64,000 nucleotides of DNA from Branchiostoma floridae (Eukaryota > Chordata > Leptocardii > Amphioxiformes > Branchiostomatidae), in the NCBI RefSeq assembly GCF_000003815.2, contig NC_049984.1, positions 25,865,330-25,929,329 on the forward strand, given 5' to 3'. Positions 54,538 to 64,000 of the stretch are shown here, one piece after another; position 1 is the first letter of the stretch, and every line of letters starts with the position of its first letter. The notes beneath the pieces were generated by a model, which saw only the letters and a list, made by a program, of their open reading frames with translations, did not search any database and was not told the DNA's origin. The translations under genes and the position numbers were made by a program.

Positions 54538-55493
54538 TTAACCCTATTCAGACCGGGGGGGGGCTTTTGAGGCCCGCGCCAACTTCGATGTCCTATAACG
54601 CCAGAACGCCTTACGCTAAAGCCACCAAATTTGATGAGTTTTCCTAAAATATTGTTGGCAACAATTTTACGAAGTTTTACAAATTTTCCATTTTTTCGTG
54701 TTGCCATGGCAACCGTTTGCTGACAGGCAGTTTTGCCAAAAATCACTATTTTTGGTTCTAACAATGTATTTTTCACATTTATTTGCTATATTACTGCTAT
54801 TTTGTTACATAAATAAAATCTTATATTATTTAGCATATCTTTCATAATTATATATGCATAAATTATGCTAATTTGATGACGTCATCAGCCCAAAATCCAA
54901 GATGGCGGACCGTATGGCCAGATCAAGAATACCAAGCTAATTATCCCTTAAAATTTGTAACTACCTGGTATTTTTTCATCAAAAACCATCTAAATGAATG
55001 AATTTAGTCTATTTCCATTGCCCTTTGTGATTATTTGTTGCAAAAAAAGTACTTTTAAAAATTCAAGGTGGTGGATATAATATGGCGGAGCCCAACTCGT
55101 ATCTTAGATGTGCATGACGTCATTTTATGACGTCATTATGACGTCATCTATTTTGCTATTGGCAATACAAGTCTTAATAAACATTATTATTCCGTTATCT
55201 GCACTTGTTGTTACATTTTTGTAGTATAACTTGAAGTTTTCTGAGAATACCCTATTTTCATGGGTCCGGCCAATATAATCAGATTGATGACGTCATAATT
55301 ACGTCATCTTACGTCAACGTAACGTCAAACGTCAAATACTCGTCAGATATTATGTCGATATCATGCCCTGAAAATTTGGTGGCCCTACGGCACGTCGTTC
55401 AAGAGTTAGAGGACTTAGAAGTGGAGGGCCTCAAAAGCCCCCCCCCCCCCCCGTCCAGGGATGACCAAAAAAGCCCGGTCTGAATAGGGTTAA
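54538..55493. mobile_element. TTAA-flanked non-autonomous DNA transposon (piggyBac/Kolobok-like)
   Basis: TTAA at 54538-54541 and 55490-55493 flank inverted ends CCCTATTCAGACCGGG (54542-54557 and inverse 55474-55489, 16 of 16). Past them a G run and GGGCTTTTGAGGCCC recur in inverse order with an extra 30 bp at the right end. TTAA target sites are used by piggyBac and Kolobok families, and CCC-type ends fit piggyBac. The 950-bp inside has no coding frame, but carries a cluster of tgacgtcat sites (54876, 55107-55145, 55286). Confidence 0.85.
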
Positions 55494-55627
55494 TTGTCTG
55501 TACATGTTGTTTGATTGTTAAAATTGTAATTTGGAGGCACTTGTATATTGTTGTTTGATTTTACATTAGTGTATGAAACTTTGTGAACCTCGCAATTAAG
55601 CCGTTGGCTGCGATGGGTTTCAGTTTA

Positions 55628-56128
55628 ATAAATCATTACCATGGCACTGTTTCGGCGCGCACCACAGCGAGCCACAGCATCAATCCTAAAGATAATGATA
55701 TTCAGCGGGATCAGGCGGATCTGTTCTCCAATGCCCTCTTCCGCGGCGTGTGTCAAGCAAAACTCCACCACCGACATGTACCTGGCCACCACCATCTGCT
55801 TGGCGCGCGTGCGGCGGCCCGTCTCCACCAACTTTGTCAGGGCCCCGTGCAACTTCGCCGGGTACCTGTGAATCAGCGGATCCAGGCAAATTTCTTTCAC
55901 CTTGTCCACCTCCCGCTGTAGCGCTTCGTCCTGAGAAAGAAAGAACCAATAAGATTTCTCACCAGTACATAGTCTTTAGTAAGTATGTATACAACTTGCT
56001 CCTTGATAAAGTCCCGCAGCATGTCTACTGCCCTCTGCTCTGTCAGTAGTATTTTGGTCATCCTGTCGGCATCTGGACTCAGGGTGTTGAAACATGCCAA
56101 GTTATTATGAATGAGGTATGTAAGATGC
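55628..56128 (-). CDS. gene piece with two exons and an apparent 32-nt intron
   Basis: Exon 55963-56128 (acceptor gcttttaaattcag) reads HLTYLIHNNLACFNTL, TEQRAVDMLRDFIKEQVVYI, then LTKDYVL. Exon from 55930 down reads DEALQREVDKVKEICLDPLI, KLHGALTKLVETGRRTRAKQ, then MVVARYMSVVEFCLTHAAEE. Between them, 55931-55962 starts gtgag and ends in a pyrimidine run and ag, phase 0 on both sides, yet is only 32 nt. Helical and charged; I do not recognise the domain. The last 28 codons before TAA at 55625 are coded by the 73-bp interspersed repeat, so the true end may be earlier. Confidence 0.55.
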
Positions 56129-56284
56129 CTGAATTTAAAAGCAAAGCTGAAAGAATATGTTAGTAACAGCAATGACTAACAATAACTTTGGAAGGGCCTT
56201 TTTTTTGCAATAAGTAGTACAAAACAACATGTTCTCAGAAAAAGTGGTAACACATGATAGTATGTAGTTACTATCTGAGATGCG

Positions 56285-56467
56285 TCTATGGTAGAAGCGA
56301 CTAGGGTCCCGTCTCACCCCCATCTTTGCCAAGCTATGCAGAAGACTGCCGTGGTCAATTGTGTCAAACGCCCGGCTAAAGTCGATGAATGACACATGTA
56401 CATCCATTTTCGGCTTACTGTTGAGCGCGTCGTGCCAGGTTTGCGTAATGTGGTTGAGGGCCGACAC
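56285..56467 (-). pseudogene. LINE reverse transcriptase fragment
   Basis: The frame reads SALNHITQTWHDALNSK, then VHVSFIDFSRAFDTIDHGSL and LHSLAKMGV, RT blocks 2-3 of a CR1-like LINE (FxDFxxAFDTIDH). After GVRRDP the family pattern ends. Both sides truncated. Confidence 0.8.
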
Positions 56468-56739
56468 CGTTGATCTCTCTTACTGTTACTTCTGTATAGC
56501 AGTACAATCAAGGCTAGCACAACATATTTCCCCAGTTTGGTACATGTACATTCTAGTCTTCATGTTGACAATCTCTGGACATGTAATGAATTGATGCACA
56601 GCCTTGGTACCTTAAATGCCTGTACCAAGTTGAAATATACATCATTTAGTACATGTACTTAAACTTACACAATAGAAAAATCAACTAAGGCTATAGGAAG
56701 GAGACTTGTAACGCCACTTTAAATGGTCAATACCAAACA

Positions 56740-56848
56740 TATAGCCTATGTTTCCTCGGCAAGTCCCCACACTCCCAGCAGACGTACTCTGTAACGTCGT
56801 CTTTGAGGTCGTAGCATGCCGTGTGGGACCAGCGGCCGCAAATGTCAC
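56740..56848 (-). CDS. PHD-finger second-half exon
   Basis: After acceptor gatgtcattccaccag the frame reads DICGRWSHTACYDLKDD, then YVCWECGDLP. ICGRWSHxxC...YVCWEC gives the last His-Cys pair and the closing Cys pair of a PHD finger (histone-tail reader). The first half was not found upstream, so this is one exon of a PHD gene or of a LINE-borne PHD (compare 6958-7209). Confidence 0.6.
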
Positions 56849-57640
56849 CTGGTGGAATGACATCACAAACTTCGAAGTATGTTTGCACAAAAACAGATAT
56901 GGACACATGTAAAACCCTAAATTGTTAACTACAGCTTTGAGTATAACAACGTTACACATCACGTATTGGAAAAATCAGGTTACAAAACATACGCTTTAGG
57001 GTTACCAATACGTTATACAATGTTAACGTTAGCAGTTGCTGTGTTTACTACATCAAAGTTTTTACTCTATGAATAAAAAATAATCTTCCCTCATTCAGGA
57101 GAGAGAATTCTCAAAACAAAACATATATAGTTACATATTCTGGGTTACAGGCCACTTCTTAGTAACCGTTTCCTAAGGTATTTCCAATTTCGTTTCAAGT
57201 TAAGTTTCTGCGCTTCATACTTCGTTCCAAGATGCTCCATTTTACCTTCTGTAGGTTCTATTTCATCCATTCTGGACATTCTGTACCTAATCCATTGCGT
57301 TCCATTTTTCACTTTCTTTACACACGTCTAGCTGATCCATTTATCATTGCAACCATGCAGATGTGGTGCATCAGGTTAAACCATGATTCTCTCTCTGATT
57401 TCAATCCATTGGGGGAACTGCACCATCAACATGACCCTTACAAGACCAACAGTATGCCATGTTTTTGGCAGAAGTCAACATGGCCTTGTGTAAGCTTGTT
57501 CAATGTTTCTGGTCGCACGGCTACTTCCCGAGGATCGAAGTCTTGGAATCGTGGTTTAATGCACGTGACATTTGCATGAAAGTACCCGTTCCTCCAGCTG
57601 TTTGCCTCCACACCCAACTTCTTGTTAAAGTATCGATTGT

Positions 57641-57642
<2 letters not shown>

Positions 57643-57691
<49 letters not shown>
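57643..57691. repeat. (TA)n microsatellite
   Basis: About 24 TA units in a row. Confidence 0.95.
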
Positions 57692-57693
<2 letters not shown>

Positions 57694-57699
57694 TATTAA

Positions 57700-58860
57700 C
57701 GTAGCCTGACTAAAATCGCGCCGCCTCTCTCGGGGGGAGGGGGTCATTAAGCCCAGCCGGCGAGAGCACACCCCAGTTTATTTGGGGTCTCAAATCGAGG
57801 CTGCGCACCCCCAAGTCGAGAGGCCGTCTCTTCAAGAAAATAGATCTAAAGCAGAAAAGCCGTATATGAGAATGACGGGTATCACTCCAGCTTTAAGAAC
57901 AGCCGGGTTTCAGTTTCTTCACTCTCTCTGCTTTTCATAATTTTAGGGGGAGAAAAGTTTTTTTCACGCAAAAAAGTATGCACAAAAAGGGGAATTTTGA
58001 CGTGGAAATAAACCCATCACCTATAGTTTAGTCATGAAAATGACTGATATTGTCGGAAAGAGAATACACTTAAGATTAATCAGGCAAAAAATAAAGAAAA
58101 TCGTAACACTGAGATTTTTACAATAACCCGACGCGCGAGGCATACCAACACGGCTCACAGACCGCATATGGACGGGAAATCTGGGTCAACGGCGAATCAC
58201 TTCCAACGCGTAGAAATACAAGGAAGTGACCCTCGGGTCCCAAACCAATTTGCACCAAAAACACATCACTTCTTACGCTTTTTAGCCATGCCACTATTAA
58301 ATGCCACTTCACAGCAGATTATGAGAAATTTGAACTCAAACACGGACCCTCGAGACCCTTTCGTCACATTTTTGTCGCGCACTATCTCGGACCCCTGTCG
58401 CGGAAGAATTGGTGTGTGCACCGTTAACTGCATGTAATGCCATATGGAATTTGAGACTGCTGTGGGAAAAACACTTTGTTAGAAGAGGGGTTGAAACCCA
58501 CGACCCAGGTCTGTCATCTCCTCAGCTGGGAACCTGATCGATCTTTCCCCGAAGCAGTTTTCCAAGGGCTGTTCCTCCAGCAACTCCTGACACAGTGGCA
58601 TTGACAGTTTCTAGAAGAACAATGGGAAGGTCACTGTGACCGTGACCCTTCTTGAGCGGCCCTACTTGGATGGGGTGTTATCTGTACCCTAGGATGTTGA
58701 ATCAGATTGATTTGAATCTTATTCAGTTGTTGAATCGATTTTTCATTAGTAAAAAGTGAACATATAACTGAATACAGTTAACTTACTTGTTAAATATATG
58801 CTGGGGAAGGGCACCGATCTGCCATCTGTTGGTTCTTGAACTCTGTGAAATGCAAGCACA
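57700..58860. other. stretch without recognised genes
   Basis: A G/C-rich segment (57716-57830) holds small hairpins such as caccccag/ctggggtg-like pairs. I see no RNA gene or domain. Confidence 0.4.
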
Positions 58861-58870
58861 CGTATGAGAT

Positions 58871-59248
58871 TTAAACATAAAACAACAAATGATTGAGATA
58901 GAGACTAGTTGGTTTGTCGAGGCCATATCTTGCCGAGATAACATTCAGATGACTGAGCAGGCGATCCCCGAACTGTTTCATGCTGACATTTGAACATAGA
59001 CTTCGTTTCTCCAGTTTGTTTATCACGTCTGCCACAACGCAGATATGAGTGCCTTCACACACGAATGCTATCCCATCCATGTACGCCAGCGAATGAGAGT
59101 CGTTCAAATACTCTTTCAGGACCACTACGTCTGCTAGGTTATGTGCCCTTATCTTGATGAGGCGGGAATGTCTTGTTAACGGGTTGAAGTCCAGGGCTAA
59201 GTAGAACCAAACGGACCAGGAGTTACTGCTACGATGTGGGAGGTGCAT
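58871..59248 (-). CDS. possible exon, unknown domain
   Basis: The frame reads FYLALDFNPLTRHSRLIKIR, NLADVVVLKEYLNDSHSLAY, then VCEGTHICVVADVINKLE and LLSHLNVISARYGL. It looks like a folded alpha/beta domain. The ATG exon at 59270-59476 lies just upstream; a stop or one-base shift separates them. No family recognised. Confidence 0.4.
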   Translation of the reverse strand: MHLPHRSSNSWSVWFYLALDFNPLTRHSRLIKIRAHNLADVVVLKEYLNDSHSLAYMDGIAFVCEGTHICVVADVINKLEKRSLCSNVSMKQFGDRLLSHLNVISARYGLDKPTSLYLNHLLFYV

Positions 59249-59269
59249 CCCTGGTCAGTTCGTCCCAGA

Positions 59270-59476
59270 GTTTCTCGGTAAGCCGGGTAAAATCATGTTA
59301 ACCACACATATTGTGGTACGCAGCAGTTGACCTCTCCGGATCAAACTGGCCAGCTGGCTGTCGTCCGGCAGAGGGGCATCGCGCCTCACCATATTGAGCA
59401 CCTCCATCAGGTTGTGGTTAACTAGGCAGGATTCAGGGCCCGATGACTCCGGCTCCCCCTCCTCGAATGTTGCCAT
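59270..59476 (-). CDS. possible first coding exon
   Basis: ATG at 59476 begins MATFEEGEPESSGPESCLVN, then MEVLNMVRRDAPLPDDSQLA and SLIRRGQLLRTTICVV. Acidic start then a helical region; plausible initiator. The 3' limit is unclear. Confidence 0.4.
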
Positions 59477-60092
59477 TGAACAATTCTTCTACATTGCTAC
59501 ATTATTAATCGATTCGTTTCTAAGGTGGTTTATGAGGTGTGTGGTGAAGATATGAATTGTTGGTCCCACATTGTTCAGGAAATGAAATTCGTAGGGAAAA
59601 CCATCTTATCTACGTAATTCGTAGCGAGGCGACCAAATTTAGCGTAATTGCCTTCCTTGATTTAGCGTAATACGTAGGGGGTTCTTTTAAATTCAGCGTA
59701 AATCGTTGTCGAAACTCCCCATGCAGACCCTCTTTATTGTGGAGTGTATCTGCTTCGCAGTATGGCTGCTAACAATACCATATACCTGCTCTATATGGAC
59801 ACACTGAGCATCTGACATGTGCTTAGCGTGTAATTCCCTTAGTTCATTTATCATGTGTTTTCCCCATAATCTTCTGCTGAGGGAGGTGCTCCATCAAAAT
59901 CCGATCTATGTTTTCCTTCATGAAACTTCATGGTCATGGCCTGCACCTCCTTATAGACTTATGAGTTGCAGGCTACACAGATATACATTGAGAAGTTAAT
60001 TTTTCTGACATTTTAAAAAAATGCATGTTCATCTACATGTGTGCAGAGAGAACTTGGCAAAATCCTCAAAATAATTTTGTGCCACCTTTAAC

Positions 60093-60572
60093 GAGCCTAG
60101 GAAAATATCCATCTGGATTTGTTCCATGTGGGCCTTTAGCAGGAACACGTGTGCAACTGCGCGGTCGAAGTAGTAGTCCCTAGCCTCCTTCTCCTCACCC
60201 TGGAAGTGGCACCTAGGCACCATGCACAGGCATACCCGGCGGGAACAGTCCTGCGCCACGTGTAGCTCTAATGAGCCAAACAAATATGTCAAGCAAATGA
60301 CAAGGAAAATGACATAAATTGGTTTGTTTCAAGAAAAATGATGTTGTGGAAATGAGTTGACAAACGGGAATGTGGTACCTCGTAATGTGTCTGTTACATC
60401 CTAAGGGGCAAGGCACGTCTTGGGCGGCACAAACTGTGCTTTTATGAGTCACCATGTTTGCTTTGGTGACAACATCACCACAAGCACAGACTTGCAACCT
60501 AAAACCACAGCTAGTCTCGTGCTCGGCAATGTTCCTCCTCTCGACAGTTTCAGTACACCCCACGTTTCGGCA
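60093..60572 (-). pseudogene. TRAF-type zinc finger gene fragment, two exons, damaged
   Basis: Exon 60379-60572 reads CRNVGCTETVERRNIAEHET, QVCACGDVV, then TVCAAQDVPCPLGCNRHITR. Exon 60093-60266 (acceptor gtttggctcattag) reads ELHVAQDCSRRVCLCMVPRC, HFQGEEKEARDYYFDRAV, then HVFLLKAHM. This is the CxNxGCxxxxxRxxxxxHExxC / CPxGC..xxR / HVxxDCxxRxxxCxxxxCxFxGxEKE order of TRAF-type zinc fingers, known from TRAF and related RING ligases. Signs of decay: TAA immediately before the first Cys codon, and a phase mismatch between the exons. A RING and a MATH domain were not seen. The other domains may be outside recognisable exons. Confidence 0.7.
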
Positions 60573-60784
60573 TTAGACCTGCATGGTTAGTGGAAATGCA
60601 ACATGTCCAATTTTCTCTATATTGGAATCAGCCAATCAGTATCAAATTGGAATCAGGCTCAAATGAATGCTTGAGAGCACTGGACCATTATCATATTATT
60701 CCATATGGAAACTTGTCAATTAAAAGAACTTATATGTGCATTAGAAAATACGTAGCCTAGAAAATACATCGCAATGTACAGCAT

Positions 60785-60788
<4 letters not shown>

Positions 60789-60830
<42 letters not shown>
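60789..60830. repeat. (TA)n microsatellite
   Basis: About 19 TA units after gtgtgta. Confidence 0.95.
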
Positions 60831-60831
<1 letters not shown>

Positions 60832-60880
60832 CTTTACAACTATTAGCATTCGACGTCATGCATGGTCGTCTCAGTAAAGC

Positions 60881-61355
60881 TCATTTGTGAACGGGGCCAT
60901 AGAGGCGTGACACCGCTCGCAGGAGGGAAGACGTCCTCCGTTCCTTTTTGTGGTACTCGTCCCACAGCTTGAACAGCTTGCTCTCTAGCACCCGGTACGG
61001 CTTCCGTTTGTACCGCTAACAAGCTTGGCCTGCAGACTCACGTACTGCGACTCTGTAAGGTAAAACGGTAAGCTGTTTTGGGCTTTCCTGTTGAGCCTGG
61101 TGTGGTAGCCCTCCGTGTCGTTGTTTGTGCGGATGGGCTGGTAGTAGACACTCCATTCCTCCACCGTCCACACGCTGTTGCGCAGCCACTCACTCTCCAT
61201 GTACTCCATAAGCGGCACCAGCAGTGGGAGGTCTGTCTGCTGCCGCATCTCGTCGAACGCCCCTCTGATGTGCTCGGCCGGCAAGAAGTGCAGGACCATC
61301 AGCTTCCGCATTAACTCGTATGCGCCTGCCTTCTCGTAGTAGGCAGGCTGGAGAC
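60881..61355 (-). pseudogene. MULE-type transposase C-terminal region, one frameshift
   Basis: After acceptor cctatcgtcttttag the frame reads QPAYYEKAGAYELMRKLMVL, HFLPAEHIRGAFDEMR, then WSVYYQPIRTNNDTEGYHTR and LNRKAQNSLPFYLTESQY. A shift of one base near 61012 leads to YKRKPYRVLESKLFKLWDEY, then RRTSSLLRAVSRLYGPVHK and TGA at 60881. The LMxLxFLPxxxIxxxFxEM and TNNDxEGxHxRLN motifs mark the post-core region of MULE transposases, as found in many invertebrate FLYWCH/MULE proteins. The DDE core should lie at higher coordinates but is missing. Confidence 0.8.
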
Positions 61356-61456
61356 CTAAAAGACGATAGGAAACAGATTTACTTAGATTTAACATTCAAA
61401 GCACATATTTGCATACATTTAAAACAATAAAACATGTTTGTAGTTAAAATGTATGT

Positions 61457-61830
61457 TCAACAATTCGCATGTACAAAGCGATTGTGTACATAATATTTTT
61501 GCTCTGTTTGTCTGGCTGTTGGGTTTAGTGGTGGCTGTTGGATCTGAGGGACTGGAACTTGCTGTGACTGTGTGAGGTTCTGCGTCTCCGGAATTACAGT
61601 TCTAAGGTCCAACGCTTCCTCCTCAACTGCGTTCACGGGCAGTGTAGGTACGACGGGCAATGGCTCCTCAAAGCTTGATGATGACGCGAACATATCCGCG
61701 CTACTGTCCCATTCCGGGTACGACGGGCTCTTGTCACCAGTCGGACTAGCTGGAGATAGGTGCGATCTTTAGTCTTTGTGATCGTATCCACCCGCTCTGA
61801 TCTTTTCTACCAGGATCTCTTCCAGTTGCT
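61457..61830 (-). CDS. exon of unknown disordered protein
   Basis: The frame reads DKSPSYPEWDSSADMF, ASSSSFEEPLPVVPTLPVNA, then EEEALDLRTVIPETQNL and a Gln/Pro-rich end. Upstream, after an in-frame TAA at about 61770, LEEILVEKIRAGGYDHKD is a helical stretch. It may be N-terminal to the MULE piece in the same element, but no joint was found. Confidence 0.4.
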
Positions 61831-62295
61831 AATAAAAGAGAGAGAGTGGTGATAAATGCAATTTGCTTAAGTAAAAAGTTGTTCTATGCCTACAAATATC
61901 AAGAACATGATACTAGTAACTATTTTCAGAATTGCACAACAAAGCACCACATACATATCATGTATTGTTCTGCCCCCAAAAGTAGATTTACTTTGCAACA
62001 AGAATCATGTGTCCTGTCCGGGATAGCTTTTTGCTCTGCGTAAACAAGCTACCCATGTCATATGAAGTAGGTCAGTTTTCATACATATACAGGCCTCTTT
62101 TGCTTCAACAGTATGTAAACTCAAACAGTCTGACTCTGAATAGATGTTTGTTGCTTGGCCTACACCACAACACCTTAAGACTGTGTTACTTGATAGGTGT
62201 ATGGCCTTAGCTTTTTAATTTGTTCATGCATTGTTTACTAATAAGTATACACTGTCTGTTTTCAATAGTTTTGGAAACATTTTATATATATCATT

Positions 62296-62634
62296 CCTCA
62301 CCTCACCTCACCTAGTCCCATCCTCATCTGGAGGGTCGGGGACCATGGTTGCCTTCAGCACAAGTGTTCGCCATCCCTCCCTGTTCTTTGCCTGCTGGGT
62401 GCATGCTGCTAGGGAGATGCCTGCCCACTCCCTTATGTCATCAGTCCATCTCCGGCGTGGTCTCCCTCTGCTTCGGGTGCCGTTGATCTTAGCCTGAAGG
62501 ATGTGGGTCGAGATGTTCTGGGCCCTGGTGACATGACCGAAGTACTGCAGCTTCCTCCTTTTCACTAGATTTAGTAGTGTTCGTGATATACCCTTATCTG
62601 CTAGTACTGAGTCGTTGGTGCGGTGTTCTGTCCA
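62296..62634 (-). mobile_element. RTE-like LINE 3' end with intact target-site duplication
   Basis: The frame reads ISRTLLNLVKRRKLQYFGHV, RSRGRPRRRWTDDIREWAGI, then REGWRTLVLKATM. This RRxLQYFGHVxR ... GRPRxRWxDDIxxW ... RxxWR order closes ORF2 of RTE-type LINEs. The 3' tail is a ggtga-type repeat (62296-62312). The 10-bp direct repeat atatatcatt at 62286-62295 and 62635-62644 flanks the insert exactly, as expected of target-primed integration. The 5' end is truncated to 339 bp. Confidence 0.9.
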
Positions 62635-62699
62635 ATATATCATTACCAAATAAAAAAAGATAACTTTTAATATAGTTCTGGAGCACAGTGATGTTTAAA

Positions 62700-63540
62700 T
62701 TTGAATTGTAATATTAATTACTACCAAATCATAATCATGTTGTAGTAGTGTGAAACACTGAAATGGCTATTGCATGCATGTACATGTATTTGTGGCCACA
62801 TACAATTTTTAGGTAGTGGAATAATTACTTTCAAAATCTTATCATCCAATTGCAATAAACTGCAATCATTATCATTAGCTACACCACTTATTTACGAGAG
62901 TAACACGTATTTGCCTTGCCCAAAAAAGAACGAGATATTGAAGCAGTATGTTCTTGTGCATTACCAAGGAAAGTCGATGGGGGGCTGAAATCCAATCATC
63001 TGACCCGTTGCACCTACTTGTAGAAAATAAGTTGATATGATATTAATCAACCTTGAGCAATGTCCAACTTGAAGTAGCATTGTTCATTCGAAGCTTCTTG
63101 TATGTATATGTAGCCTTGATGCATACTGTATGTATCTTTGAGGTATTTTCATGTTTACATACCATGTATTCGAAGATTCGATGTGTGTATATACTTGCTT
63201 TACTACTGCTGTTACATGAGGAAACTACTTTGTTAGATGTTCCTCTGTTTTGTATATATCTGTTGAATTGTGAATGCTAAGGGTTAGTTACGTGTAGTAG
63301 AAATATATTCACCTAGGGCAGTTGCGATGGGAGTAAACCTCCCTCTTATGGTATTTATGAAAAGCTGAAAGCATCATGTGCAGTTGAATATTACTTTATG
63401 CTGTAACCATAATTTGTTTGTATGTAAGAATGTAAGACCTACTTGTCAATTATCTGCTGTCTAAGAATCCTCAGTTCTCTGGGAAGGTCCAACTGGATCT
63501 GATCCCCCTTAAGTGCTATGCAGTATAACAAGTGAAAGTG
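62700..63540. other. stretch without recognised genes
   Basis: Only short A/T-rich frames are present on both strands. Confidence 0.5.
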
Positions 63541-63562
63541 TAAATTACCATTTACTGTCATG

Positions 63563-63883
63563 TTATTTTGAATCTGTAATCTGAGTACAGTCTACAGATG
63601 TATTTGAAAAAAAGGACCAATGCACAACCAGAGAGGGAGGCTTCAAGTGCTTGCATGCTCTGCCCACCGTGTCCAGCACCTCCCATACTCCAGTGCTCTC
63701 AACTACACGCAAGTTCTTTGCAATGATAAATGCTGGCAAGATTGAATTCGTGTCTGCTTTTGCTGACTCAATGAATCTTCCCAGGGTGGAAGTGTCATGC
63801 GGAAGGAACGAGACTTTAAGTTTTCCTATAGGATACTTGTCCTGGGTACCACACCCCGGGATCACTGACTCTGTTTCCCTCAT
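63563..63883 (-). CDS. exon of an unrecognised folded domain
   Basis: The frame reads DKYPIGKLKVSFLPHDTSTL, GRFIESAKADTNSILPAFII, then NLRVVESTGVWEVLDTVGRA and PPSLVVHWSFF. The KVSFLPHD...LPxFxxAKNLxVV...WEVLDxV...PPSLVVxWSFF composition is that of a folded alpha/beta domain. I cannot name it. Flanking splice sites are not certain. Confidence 0.5.
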   Translation of the reverse strand: MRETESVIPGCGTQDKYPIGKLKVSFLPHDTSTLGRFIESAKADTNSILPAFIIAKNLRVVESTGVWEVLDTVGRACKHLKPPSLVVHWSFFSNTSVDCTQITDSK

Positions 63884-64000
63884 ACCATGTCGACCTTTTT
63901 TTTTTCTAGGACAGACGTCCTAGGTGTATCTGACAATCTCTGAGCTTTAAATATGCTTATATCAAACCAAGATAAACAGGCACTGACCAGGATTACACTG

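Noticed and set aside
58480-58620. ggggttgaaaccc as a tRNA T-arm
   Set aside because: There is no matching A box or clover-leaf on either strand.
1-64000. CRISPR arrays, operons, ribosome binding sites, bacterial promoters
   Set aside because: No spaced short repeats with unique spacers occur, and gene structure is spliced; the DNA is animal nuclear sequence.

Overview
The window looks like nuclear DNA of an invertebrate animal, most probably an invertebrate deuterostome; amphioxus (Branchiostoma) is my best guess from remembered protein families, not a proven identification. The reasons are short exons joined by GT-AG introns with polypyrimidine tracts, no operons or ribosome binding sites, animal-type domains (HECT, TRAF-type zinc finger, PHD), and a dense mix of fragments from many transposon superfamilies. 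Almost all recognisable coding DNA lies on the minus strand. I see no complete tRNA, rRNA, CRISPR array or bacterial feature.

Layout. 0-4.2 kb: the 3' part of a minus-strand gene whose last exon is the C-terminal part of a HECT ubiquitin ligase, followed by a locally duplicated flank. 4.7-7.2 kb: a truncated Ty3/gypsy element with a 5' LTR and tRNA-Leu-type primer site, next to a half PHD finger. 9.3-10.9 kb: a four-exon gene end, found by matching splice phases because most of its exons have no ATG-started frame. 11.6-14.8 kb: broken transposase copies, a LINE fragment and a zinc-finger first exon. 17-25.6 kb: Myb/SANT-like, Pro/Ser-rich and integrase-type transposase exons plus a two-exon gene end. 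27.8-32.6 kb: LINE pieces, a clean three-exon gene start and a Gmr1-like Gag. 34.3-36.4 kb: foldback elements, a 535-bp tract that is nearly pure A/T, and a hAT-like MITE. 40-48.3 kb: a two-exon gene with a MITE in its intron, a large uncharacterised transposase-like gene, DIRS-like Gag, PIF/Harbinger fragments and His-Me finger endonuclease domains. 52.4-55.5 kb: a plus-strand LINE 3' half and a TTAA-flanked element. 55.6-61.8 kb: a gene with an apparent 32-nt intron, PHD and TRAF zinc-finger fragments and a MULE transposase C-terminus. 62.3-62.6 kb: an RTE-type LINE end inside a perfect target-site duplication.

No coordinated pathway is visible. The window reads as a transposon-rich region in which host-like exons alternate with elements of at least eight mobile-element classes (Ty3/gypsy, DIRS-like, several LINE clades, PIF/Harbinger, MULE, integrase-type, hAT-like, TTAA-specific and at least one unnamed transposase family). 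Exon joins stated below are my own reading of splice sites and codon phase. Family assignments were made by eye from remembered conserved motifs and have not been searched against a database.
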